DNA of 22,495 bases. Source: Candidatus Hydrothermota bacterium. GTDB taxonomy: Bacteria > Hydrothermota > Hydrothermia > B15-G9. The stretch is taken from assembly GCA_003645975.1 (NCBI GenBank), contig QNDP01000002.1, positions 1 through 22,495 of the forward strand. The letters run 5' to 3'. The notes beneath the pieces were generated by a model, which saw only the letters and a list, made by a program, of their open reading frames with translations, was not told where the DNA came from and made no database searches. Positions 6,779-14,152 of this stretch are shown here, in pieces (the stretch's first letter is position 1; every line of letters begins with the position of its first letter). The translations under genes and the position numbers were made by a program.

Positions 6779-8016
6779 TGATGCTGAAGCTGCTCTTTTT
6801 CACCCTGTTGATCGCCAAAAATCCGATCTTTGAACCAAGACCGTTCTGTCAATATCCCGATTGTCTGACTTTGTTGGACGAATTTCGGTTTAGCCCCTTT
6901 TGCGACAAGCTCCATCACACCATGTCGTTCTTTGGGACTGAACTGCCGTTCAAACTCGATCTGACATTGTTCTCCACTTTTGGAATGGATGTCGTTGTAA
7001 GACCGGGATATGTCGAGTTTTACAAAAAGGTCGGCGGAGACTCCGCCCATGCGTTCACAAACGCATTTTCCACAAGGGGAACTGAAAACCTTTCAAGACT
7101 GGGATTGTCGTTCACAAAGCCGATATACGGCAGATTTTCGTTCGACGGATTTGCAGAATATGTCGAGCGGTCGGTTTACGGTGAGATCACGAGACGGGGT
7201 GCCAGTTTCGGGGGCAGGCTTGGAGGTTTTCGCTTCGGCTCGGAATATGTGAGGTTTGCAAGGAAAGGCATGGCCGATTCATCGGTCGAAGCGTTTCATC
7301 TTAAGGTTCAAAATGACCGTGTTGCCGCAGATTTTCTCAGAGTCGGATCGAAGGAGTGGTTTGATCACATCGGTTTCTCGATCGGTTTGTCCCGCAGCTT
7401 CACAGTTCATTTTGAAGGCGAACGATTTGAGGGCGATCGGAAGTTTGGGGCTTGGCTCGATCTGCCCTTGTCGCGCTTTGCCCGATTCTCTTTGGGCATG
7501 AGGCGCAACTCACCCTATCTCAAAGCTGTCGTTGAGGGGCACAACCTCGTTGCTACACTGGGGTATAGGGGATTTTGGAACGGGGATTCGGTTAAAAACC
7601 GTTTTGAATCGGAGTTAAGCTGGAAATTCGACCCGTTTTTCTCTTTCGAGTTTGACGCCGTTGCAGACCGACCGGATGGACATGGATTCACCCTCGAATT
7701 TGCAGGAGGTGAACTCAAATTGGACATTCCGCTCCTCTTGGGCATCGAATCAGAGGGCGTTTTGGGAACTTATACGATGAACGATTCTGTGAGCTGGGGG
7801 TATCAGGTCGCCTTTCGACGCACTTTTCGGATAAACCATGAGACCGAGTTGGATGTCCGTGCCGATTTTTACGGGATGGGCGTCGGACAGGCCGTCGAAG
7901 AGAGTTCCGGCGAACTCCGCTTAGCCCTGACACTTTTTGAAAGCGTCAAAGTGATTTGGAGACGGAGGTTTGACGGATATTACACCTTCACCATATCCGC
8001 CAACTTTATCGACTGA
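6778..8016 (+). CDS. Unrecognised outer-membrane beta-barrel-like protein
   Basis: I do not recognise a family. The 412-residue protein opens with a short hydrophobic stretch (LKLLFFTLLIA), which could be an export signal but lacks an obvious cleavage motif. The rest alternates aromatic/hydrophobic and polar residues in many short strands (for example YGRFSFDGFAEYVE, ASFGGRLGGFRFGSEYVRFA, VKVIWRRRFDGYYTFTISA), as in outer-membrane barrels. It ends in NFID, so the usual terminal Phe is absent. Three cysteines occur only near the N-terminus. AAGGAG at 6769-6774 precedes a TTG (6775) and two ATGs (6778, 6781); 6778 overlaps the kinase stop as TGATG and is used here. Coupling to the lipid kinase suggests an envelope role, which is inference. 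Confidence 0.7.
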   Translation: MMLKLLFFTLLIAKNPIFEPRPFCQYPDCLTLLDEFRFSPFCDKLHHTMSFFGTELPFKLDLTLFSTFGMDVVVRPGYVEFYKKVGGDSAHAFTNAFSTRGTENLSRLGLSFTKPIYGRFSFDGFAEYVERSVYGEITRRGASFGGRLGGFRFGSEYVRFARKGMADSSVEAFHLKVQNDRVAADFLRVGSKEWFDHIGFSIGLSRSFTVHFEGERFEGDRKFGAWLDLPLSRFARFSLGMRRNSPYLKAVVEGHNLVATLGYRGFWNGDSVKNRFESELSWKFDPFFSFEFDAVADRPDGHGFTLEFAGGELKLDIPLLLGIESEGVLGTYTMNDSVSWGYQVAFRRTFRINHETELDVRADFYGMGVGQAVEESSGELRLALTLFESVKVIWRRRFDGYYTFTISANFID

Positions 8017-8033
8017 GAGAAGGAGAGCGCGAA

Positions 8034-9359
8034 ATGGGCAAAAAGGGACAATATTTCGTCGTCGAAATCGAAAGACAGACCTTCAGTGGAGCGGCCGTGG
8101 CAAGGATAAACCGATATGTCGTGTTTGTTCCGGGCGGCGTTCCGGGAGATAAATTGAGGATCCGTTTGGTCGAGCGAAAGGAGAATTACGGTGTCGGCAA
8201 GATAGTGGAAGTTATTGAACCATCGCCATATAGAGTCGAACCGGTCTGCCCACATTTTCCAAAATGCGGCAGTTGTTCTTGGCAGATGATGCGATACGAC
8301 GCCCAGTTGCGCGAAAAAGAGGCCATTCTCAAAGAATTCTTTGAGGAAAAAGGGCTTCCAAAAGACACCATCTTGCCGATCGAGGGCATGGATCTTCCAT
8401 GGCACTATCGAAACAAGGCAATCTATCCGTTGAAACGGTTAAAGGGCAAAGTTCTGATGGGGTTTTACGAAAGAAACACGCACAAAATCGTCGATGTCGA
8501 GGACTGCCCGATCCAATATCCCAAAATCAACCTTGTGGCGTCAAAGGCGCGCGGTCTCATCTCAAAGGAAAGAATAACGATCTACGATGAGGTAAGGCAT
8601 TGGGGCAAACTGAGATACATGGTGGTCAAAGGGAGCAAACGCACGAACGAATATCTGCTGACGCTCGTCGTCAAGGACACGGCCATCTCGCGCTCCTTTG
8701 CCCGCAAATTCATGGGCATCGATGATTCCATTGTCGGCGTGGTCGAGGACATCAACCCGAAAAAAGGCAACACTATCTTCGGTCCTGAATACCGAACCGT
8801 CGAAGGCAGAGGGTATTACATCGAATCGTTTGCTGGCAAAAAATTTAGGGTATCAGCACTTTCGTTTTTTCAAACAAATGTCGAGCAGGCGGAGAAATTG
8901 GTGAAAAGGATTCGAGAGACCTTTGAGGACGATGTTGGCCTCATGATGGACGGCTATTCCGGCGTCGGCCTGTTCGCTATAACGCTGGCGGATCTGGCCA
9001 AAAGGATCGTGGGCGTCGAGGAGTCCCGTTCGGCATACTTCGACGCCGTTGACAACGCAAGACGGAACGATCAGATGAATGTCGAATTCATCAACGCTAA
9101 GGTGGAATCCGTGATAGGCGGCATAAAGGCTGAGGTCTTGATACTCGATCCACCGAGAAGGGGTTTGGACAGCAGTGTCATATCCGCTATCGCGGATGTC
9201 AGACCGCACCGCATCTTTTACATCTCATGCAATCCCAAAGCATTGGTCAGGGACTTGGATGCTCTGCTCAGCTTCGGCTACAAGATCGATTTTGTCCAAC
9301 CCTTCGATTTCTTTCCGCACACGCCTCAAATCGAGACACTTGTGAAGCTGTCGGCCTGA
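8034..9359 (+). CDS. rlmD: 23S rRNA (uracil-5-)-methyltransferase, RlmD/RumA type
   Basis: This 441-residue enzyme methylates carbon 5 of a uridine in 23S rRNA using SAM. It starts with a TRAM RNA-binding domain (about 4-60), then cysteines C72, C78, C81 and C157 spaced as in the [4Fe-4S] cluster of RumA. The C-terminal methyltransferase domain shows SFFQTN, motif I MDGYSGVGLF (about 305-313), LDPPRRG (about 370-376), the SCNP loop carrying the catalytic cysteine, and QIETL near the end with the proton-abstracting glutamate. AAGGAG lies upstream of the ATG, 17 bases after the preceding gene, so it probably ends the 4493-9359 transcript. The exact uridine target cannot be read from sequence; RlmC, RlmCD and TrmA are related possibilities. 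Confidence 0.9.
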   Translation: MGKKGQYFVVEIERQTFSGAAVARINRYVVFVPGGVPGDKLRIRLVERKENYGVGKIVEVIEPSPYRVEPVCPHFPKCGSCSWQMMRYDAQLREKEAILKEFFEEKGLPKDTILPIEGMDLPWHYRNKAIYPLKRLKGKVLMGFYERNTHKIVDVEDCPIQYPKINLVASKARGLISKERITIYDEVRHWGKLRYMVVKGSKRTNEYLLTLVVKDTAISRSFARKFMGIDDSIVGVVEDINPKKGNTIFGPEYRTVEGRGYYIESFAGKKFRVSALSFFQTNVEQAEKLVKRIRETFEDDVGLMMDGYSGVGLFAITLADLAKRIVGVEESRSAYFDAVDNARRNDQMNVEFINAKVESVIGGIKAEVLILDPPRRGLDSSVISAIADVRPHRIFYISCNPKALVRDLDALLSFGYKIDFVQPFDFFPHTPQIETLVKLSA

Positions 9360-9376
9360 CATCGTTACCCGAAAGG

Positions 9377-9409
9377 TCTCCATTTTTGAAAAATTGTTAA
9401 AAATGGGGA
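9377..9409. repeat. Inverted repeat after the rRNA methyltransferase gene
   Basis: TCTCCATTTTT (9377-9387) pairs with AAAAATGGGGA (9399-9409): eleven pairs including one G-U, with an 11-base loop. It stands 17 bases after the stop codon and could end the upstream transcript, although no T-run follows. It could equally be a scar at the edge of the transposase remnant. Confidence 0.4.
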
Positions 9410-9426
9410 TTGCGGAATGGGCTTGA

Positions 9427-9708
9427 GGGTCAACAAAAATTGAAAAAACCTCTAAAGCACCTTCTGCCTTTGACATAACCCTGCTTTATGAGTCCTCGTT
9501 CCACTATGAGCTAAAAATGGCACCTTTCATCTCCTGTTCCAATGAGTTTCACAATTCGCACAAAAAGATGCCTGTAATAGACAAGGTGAGGGCGATAAGG
9601 AACTCTTCAAAATTCAAGGAGAAACACAAAAAGAGAGCAACCATCGAGAGATTCTTTTCTGCAATCAAGCGAACGCATAGATTACTGGCGGAAGTCCGAA
9701 ATTTTTAA
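9427..9708 (+). pseudogene. Transposase C-terminal remnant (DDE superfamily, IS4/IS5-like)
   Basis: The frame is open from about 9427 to the stop at 9706-9708. An ATG exists at 9517, but similarity seems to begin before it and no ribosome-binding site precedes it. The diagnostic part is KEKHKKRATIERFFSAIKR followed by THRLLAEVRNF. This matches the C-terminus of IS4/IS5-like DDE transposases, where an arginine-rich turn leads to the conserved ER-F-IK helix carrying the last catalytic glutamate. The two catalytic aspartates and the N-terminal half are missing, so the element is dead. I found no clear terminal repeats. It marks past insertion next to the OLD nuclease gene. The family is inferred from a short match and could be another DDE group. 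Confidence 0.65.
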
Positions 9709-9753
9709 CATAAAATTTCAATCACAAACAAAATTACCAATAGTTGCTTTGTG

Positions 9754-9782
9754 TTGACCTATACAATCGCCTCATTTATAAT
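9754..9782 (+). promoter_or_regulatory. Consensus sigma-70 promoter of the OLD-family gene
   Basis: TTGACC (9754-9759), exactly 17 bases, then TATAAT (9777-9782). Eleven of twelve positions match consensus. Transcription should begin near 9789-9790, leaving about 26 bases of leader that holds GGGAGG at 9803-9808. The gene therefore appears to be expressed independently. Confidence 0.8.
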
Positions 9783-9815
9783 CGCTTAAGCCGTTATACC
9801 TTGGGAGGTTGAGAC

Positions 9816-11402
9816 ATGCTCGATGCGGTGGAGCGAGAATTGGAACTTGTATGGAATCAACTTCGAGGTAAGAAAAAACACCTGCCTTATTTCCTTGAAG
9901 AGATTTCACTTGAGAAGATTCGGGTTTTCCGCAAAAGAGTTACGATAAAATTCGATTATCCTGTGAGTGTAATCGGAGGAGAGAACGCATCCGGTAAGAC
10001 CACCGTGCTTATGGCGGCTGCTTGTGCCTACGACAACCCCGACGGCCGTATCTATCCGTCCAATGTGTTCCCGCGATTTTCACCCAAAAGGCCTGAGCTG
10101 CCTGCGGACAGGCTTATGGGAAGCGTCTTGGAATTCACTTACACACACGAAGGCAAAACGATGCTGATGTCGTGGAAGCAGGGCAAAGATGGACGCTGGA
10201 GCAAAAGTTTCTTCGGCCGCAAAAAGGTATCTTGGCCCAAAAGGAGGGTCTATCTCAGGACCTTAGCACAACTTACACACCCATCTGAGGTTAGGAAATA
10301 CCTCACTTTGGCACAAAAAAGGGACATCCATATTGAGGCCGTTGATCCATCGTTTTTCTCTTTGGCAGAGCGTGCCTTGGAAATAAACTACGATGAAGTC
10401 TTCAGGATTTTGCGCAAGCAAGCCCAACAGCGCAGAGGGTTGCTTTTTGCAAAGACACTCGACGGGACAGGCTATTCGGAATTCCACATGGCGGCTGGGG
10501 AAAGGTCGATTCTGTGGCTCTCTTTGGTTCTCGCCGCCCCTGAGATGGAAAACGCTTTGGTCTTAATCGATGAGATCGAAAGTAGTTTGCATCCCTATGT
10601 GCAAAAGAAACTTATGCTTGAGCTGCAGAGACTCGCCTTGCGTAAATCCTTGCAGATCATCATGACAACCCACAGCCCGGTAATCCTGAACGCCGTTCCA
10701 CCAGAGGGTAGGATAATCCTGCAAAGGACAGAGGATGGAGCGGAAGTCATTCCACCGTTCGTTGACTTGATTGAGAGGGCACTTTACGGCCAGACCGAAA
10801 GGAAGTTGAAGATCCTCTGCGAAGACCGAGTAAGTGCGGAAATGGTTCGCGGTGTCCTCGATGTCCTCATTCCCAAGCTCCGAATTGCACACGAGGACAT
10901 TGAGATAGGGCACAACACTGGAAAGGCAGAATTTAAGCACCATCTTTCCACCATTTCAAAATTTGGGATGGAAAGGGAGTTCGTCTTTGTGCTCGACGGA
11001 GATGCGCACGATGTGGCTGATGAGTTAAAAAGAGCCAATCCGATTGTGCGTGTGCTGCTTTTGCCCGGCAAAAAGCCGCCAGAGGCATGGATCTTGGATA
11101 TAATCGAAGCGTATAGCTCGGATTATGCAGAACTTATACCGGTTGAGAATGAGGAAACACTCAGAAAATATCTCCACAGAGTCAAGATGCTTTATGCAGC
11201 TTCTACAGGGGACAAGCGCACGATAGCCAAAGAGATGTATCGCACATTTGTCAGTTACTTCTCGCTTACCGAAGAACAACTTGCCAGAATCGTTGCAAGA
11301 CATGAGCTTGAGAAACATCGCGGAGATATTGTCAGCTTCGCCGAAAGATTGGAAGATGCGATAAATTCGTGGCGAAGCCCGGAATTCCATCGTTTTGCGT
11401 GA
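9816..11402 (+). CDS. OLD-family ATP-dependent nuclease (AAA ATPase + TOPRIM)
   Basis: The 528-residue protein has an ABC/SMC-type ATPase followed by a TOPRIM region, the arrangement of overcoming-lysogenisation-defect (OLD) nucleases. ATPase motifs: Walker A GENASGKT (55-62), signature-like AAGERS (226-231), Walker B ALVLIDE (247-253) and H-loop TTHSP (H286). TOPRIM motifs: KILCEDRVSAEMV with glutamate E336, and VFVLDGD with D394/D396. OLD nucleases act in phage defence (P2 Old; GajA of Gabija). No UvrD/GajB helicase is adjacent, so this resembles a class 1 stand-alone OLD. It has its own near-consensus promoter and lies just downstream of a transposase remnant. The linker between Walker A and the signature is short for OLD. 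Fused PARIS (AriA-AriB) is the main alternative. Confidence 0.85.
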   Translation: MLDAVERELELVWNQLRGKKKHLPYFLEEISLEKIRVFRKRVTIKFDYPVSVIGGENASGKTTVLMAAACAYDNPDGRIYPSNVFPRFSPKRPELPADRLMGSVLEFTYTHEGKTMLMSWKQGKDGRWSKSFFGRKKVSWPKRRVYLRTLAQLTHPSEVRKYLTLAQKRDIHIEAVDPSFFSLAERALEINYDEVFRILRKQAQQRRGLLFAKTLDGTGYSEFHMAAGERSILWLSLVLAAPEMENALVLIDEIESSLHPYVQKKLMLELQRLALRKSLQIIMTTHSPVILNAVPPEGRIILQRTEDGAEVIPPFVDLIERALYGQTERKLKILCEDRVSAEMVRGVLDVLIPKLRIAHEDIEIGHNTGKAEFKHHLSTISKFGMEREFVFVLDGDAHDVADELKRANPIVRVLLLPGKKPPEAWILDIIEAYSSDYAELIPVENEETLRKYLHRVKMLYAASTGDKRTIAKEMYRTFVSYFSLTEEQLARIVARHELEKHRGDIVSFAERLEDAINSWRSPEFHRFA

Positions 11403-11472
11403 AAATTTCTACACCTTTCCAATGCTTTATACTCCAAAGGCCAAATGAGATCGAAAAATGGAGGATTTTGAG

Positions 11473-12726
11473 ATGGGTAAGACCATTGTTGAGAAAATTT
11501 TGGGGGCGCATTCAAAGGATGAGGTGAAGCCCGGAGCGGTCATCTGGCTCGACATCGATGTGCGCAGCGCACGCGATTTCGGAGGCCCTAATGTGGTCGC
11601 ACACTACCGCAAACACTACGGAAACACACCGGTGGCCGACCCGTCAAAGACTTTCTTCACCTTCGACCTCGTTGCACCTGCCAAATCGATAAAATACGCT
11701 GTGAATCAGTCGATTTGCCGTAAGTTCGCCCGTGAACAGGGCATCAAGGTGTTCGATGTCGATGCGGGCATTGGAACGCATGTCCTTATGGAACAAGGGA
11801 TTATAAAACCGGGCGTCACAGCGGTCGGAACGGACAGCCATTACAACATCGTCGGCGCAATCGGCGCGTTCGGTCAGGGGATGGGCGATGTGGACATAGC
11901 TTTTGTCTTCAAAACCGGAAAAACTTGGTTTGAAGTGCCCAAGACCGTGAAAATCAACATCAAAGGCAAATTCGAGTTTCCGACAACCGCCAAAGACCTC
12001 ACCCTCAAAATCCTCAAACATATCGGGACGGAATTTGCACTTGGAAGGGCGATCGAATTTTACGGCGAAGCTGTTGAGTCGCTGCCACTTCACGGCCGCA
12101 TAACGCTCCTCTCGATGGTAACCGAAATGGGCGGAATCATCGGCTATATCCCGTTCAGCGATGAGGTTATCGACGAAATCAAAAGGTTCACGGGCGTCGA
12201 AGATTTCCAAGTCTTTGAGGCCGATAGTGATGCTGAGTATGAAAAGGAGATTACGATCGATGTCTCGAATTTGAAGCCGCAGGTGGCTGCGCCGCCGCAT
12301 CCACACAATGTCTTTGATGTCGATGAACTTAAGGATGTCAAAGTCGATCTGATCTTCGTGGGTTCGTGCACCAACGGCCGAACCGAGGACATCGAGACCG
12401 TCGCCAAGATACTGCGCGGCAGAAAGGTCAAAGAAGGCGTTGTCCTGACCATAAAGCCTGCGACCAAAAGGGTCTATGGTGAGCTTCTCAAAAAAGGTGT
12501 GCTTCAGGAGCTTTACGAAGCCGGCGCAATCATCGTCAATCCAGGCTGTGGCGGCTGCGCTCAGGGACATGAAGGCCTTGTCGGAGAAGGTGAAGTGGAA
12601 CTCAACACATCGAACCGCAACTTTCCGGGCAAACAGGGCAAAGGCGAGGTCTATCTTGTAAGTCCTGCGGTCGCAGCAGCATCCGCACTGACAGGCCGAA
12701 TAACCTCTCCTGAAGAAGTGCTTTAA
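11473..12726 (+). CDS. leuC: 3-isopropylmalate/homoaconitate dehydratase large subunit (LeuC/HacA family)
   Basis: The large subunit of a two-subunit aconitase-family enzyme, probably isomerising 2- to 3-isopropylmalate in leucine synthesis. The shorter archaeal/thermophile-type LeuC is represented (417 residues). The [4Fe-4S] cluster ligands are C299 in GSCTNGR and C359/C362 in PGCGGCAQGH. TDSHYN (120-125) is a substrate-site motif, and SALTGRITSPEEVL ends the protein as usual. The correct start is ATG 11473, giving the family-typical MGKTIVEKIL, because TGGAGG (11459-11464) lies eight bases before it; the ATG at 11458 overlaps that site. A TATACT -10 candidate lies at 11428-11433. No leuD or leuB is in the window. 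Homoaconitase or another 2-hydroxyacid dehydratase role cannot be excluded. Confidence 0.9.
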   Translation: MGKTIVEKILGAHSKDEVKPGAVIWLDIDVRSARDFGGPNVVAHYRKHYGNTPVADPSKTFFTFDLVAPAKSIKYAVNQSICRKFAREQGIKVFDVDAGIGTHVLMEQGIIKPGVTAVGTDSHYNIVGAIGAFGQGMGDVDIAFVFKTGKTWFEVPKTVKINIKGKFEFPTTAKDLTLKILKHIGTEFALGRAIEFYGEAVESLPLHGRITLLSMVTEMGGIIGYIPFSDEVIDEIKRFTGVEDFQVFEADSDAEYEKEITIDVSNLKPQVAAPPHPHNVFDVDELKDVKVDLIFVGSCTNGRTEDIETVAKILRGRKVKEGVVLTIKPATKRVYGELLKKGVLQELYEAGAIIVNPGCGGCAQGHEGLVGEGEVELNTSNRNFPGKQGKGEVYLVSPAVAAASALTGRITSPEEVL

Positions 12727-12731
12727 GGCTT

Positions 12732-12765
12732 CAGTCTCTTTGAATTTCTAATTCAAGTCGGACTG
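12732..12765 (+). terminator. Hairpin after leuC, possible terminator
   Basis: TTGAATT-TCT-AATTCAA (12740-12756) is a perfect 7-bp hairpin, enclosed by CAGTC (12732-12736) pairing with GACTG (12761-12765) across a small internal loop. It begins six bases after the leuC stop. No T-run follows, so intrinsic termination is uncertain; it may instead protect the 3' end. Confidence 0.4.
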
Positions 12766-12929
12766 GCTCCGCCGCAACCTCAAATCGTGGTGGTTGTTTT
12801 GTCTGCTGTCTTCGATTTCATCGTTTAGAAAATAGTCGCCTCGTCCTTTGCGTTTTGGGGCTGATCCGAGTTTTCGCTCTCATGCATTTGTCGGGCTGTT
12901 GGGGTAAAATAGCCGCATCAAGAGTCTGA

Positions 12930-12940
12930 GGAGGTGATCC
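12930..12940 (+). promoter_or_regulatory. Extended Shine-Dalgarno that decides a TTG start
   Basis: GGAGGTGATCC is an 11-base perfect complement to the conserved bacterial 16S rRNA 3' end (GGATCACCTCC). It stands four bases before a TTG codon, with the GGAGG core ten bases away. This supports TTG 12945 as the true start of the next gene. A TAAAAT box at 12905-12910 may be its -10 element, without a clear -35. Confidence 0.75.
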
Positions 12941-12944
12941 CAAA

Positions 12945-14129
12945 TTGAAGTGGTTGATATTCGTCAAGATTTTTGTGGTTTTGATATTTTTGGGACATTT
13001 TGAATTGGTAGGAGGAGTGAACGATTCGCCCACTGAACTGCCGAAAATTCGGAGTGTTAGGTCTCAAAGGCCATTGGCTGGCAGATTTCAGAGATATGTC
13101 CTTATGGTTAAGTTGCCAAAGAGGGTTACGGTTAATCAGAATGTGCGAGTTGAGGTCGTGCTTGTGCCCGATACCATGACAAAATTGGTGGATCGACTTG
13201 AACACAGCGGATTTGAGGTCATCGACACAGTCAGGGGTCCTCGCCGTGTGAAACTTGCCCTCAGAGGGAGCGGTCTCTCGGCGAAAAGGCTATTGCGCAG
13301 CGACACAACATCGACAAATGGGGTTATCCGATGGATTTGGGAGATAAAACCTTCAAAGGTGGGCAAAGTGGCGCTTCAACTGAAGCTGCGCAGCTTCTCA
13401 GCAGATGTGCAACCCGCAACTGTGTTTTCGACGCATCTCGTGATGCAGGTCGAGGAGAAGCCCGGATCGGCCGTCAGAAGGAAGTCGTCAAGGGACGAAG
13501 CAGTTCAGGGTGGCGAATCGCCGCCGACCGATGAGCTTACGGATGCCATCGATAAGGCTTTGGAACAGTTGCCTGTCGGCCAAATCATGTTCAACCCTCC
13601 TGAAAAGATGCGCGTCGGCAAGAAGGAGCGCATCGAGGTCAGAGTTTCGCGCAGCCTGTCCGAAGACCTCACCCGAGACCTGAAAGGAAGCGGTGTCCCA
13701 CAGGTCGAAACCGTCAAGGTGTCTGCTCTCATGAAAGTCCGATTGCTCGGAGACGCTTTTGAGATAATCCCTCTGAACGAGGAGGAGCAGATCGTTACAC
13801 GGTCGGGATTCACGCAGTGGGCTTGGGATGTAACGCCGTTGCAGCCCGGCCGCCATGAGCTTCATCTTGTCGTCTCGGTCAAACTGAGGATCGCCGGCGT
13901 GGAGAAGCTCAGAGACTACCCTGTGATAGACCGGACGGTCTATGTCGAGGTCAATCCGGGCTATGCCATCAAAAATTTTCTGAGAAAAAACTGGCGATGG
14001 CTTCTGACTGCCATAATCATCCCGTTCGGTGGCAAATGGCTCAGGGACTGGAAAAAGCGGCGGAAAGAGAGAAAAAAGGCCGAGAAAGAGGATGAGGATC
14101 AGGCTCAGAATCAGGAAGTTAGTAAATAG
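12945..14129 (+). CDS. Membrane-anchored protein with two copies of a conflict-system-type domain
   Basis: The 394-residue protein has an N-terminal signal/anchor (about 3-23), two similar ~120-residue beta-rich domains (about 50-172 and 213-336), a hydrophobic helix (about 350-362) and a highly charged tail rich in K, R, E, D. The repeats align: VKLPKRVTVNQNVRVEVVL with PPEKMRVGKKERIEVRVS, then a segment ending in SG/GSGVP, MKVRLLGDAF, and finally VIRWIWEIKPSKVGK with FTQWAWDVTPLQPGRHELHL. I recall this second-domain pattern from bacterial proteins also carrying TIR, CHAT or caspase-like domains, where it may act as a sensor or adaptor; here it stands without an effector. The domain function is not established. 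A PH-like membrane protein follows 23 bases later, probably in the same operon. The start is a TTG with an exceptional SD. Confidence 0.75.
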   Translation: MKWLIFVKIFVVLIFLGHFELVGGVNDSPTELPKIRSVRSQRPLAGRFQRYVLMVKLPKRVTVNQNVRVEVVLVPDTMTKLVDRLEHSGFEVIDTVRGPRRVKLALRGSGLSAKRLLRSDTTSTNGVIRWIWEIKPSKVGKVALQLKLRSFSADVQPATVFSTHLVMQVEEKPGSAVRRKSSRDEAVQGGESPPTDELTDAIDKALEQLPVGQIMFNPPEKMRVGKKERIEVRVSRSLSEDLTRDLKGSGVPQVETVKVSALMKVRLLGDAFEIIPLNEEEQIVTRSGFTQWAWDVTPLQPGRHELHLVVSVKLRIAGVEKLRDYPVIDRTVYVEVNPGYAIKNFLRKNWRWLLTAIIIPFGGKWLRDWKKRRKERKKAEKEDEDQAQNQEVSK

Positions 14130-14152
14130 CGACCACAAGGCATTATCATTTA

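Noticed and set aside
9816..11402. Gabija or PARIS system
   Set aside because: No GajB-like helicase or separate AriB-like gene is adjacent, and the single 528-residue protein has an OLD-like ATPase-TOPRIM layout; only a tree or structure could reopen this.
11644..12570. Long antisense frame (308 codons) on the minus strand of leuC
   Set aside because: It lies entirely inside an unmistakable LeuC coding region, has no ribosome-binding site and shows no family motif; it follows from codon bias.
13488..14138. 216-codon antisense frame over the tandem-domain protein
   Set aside because: The plus-strand protein has internal repeats, a signal and a transmembrane helix with a strong SD; the antisense frame has none of these.
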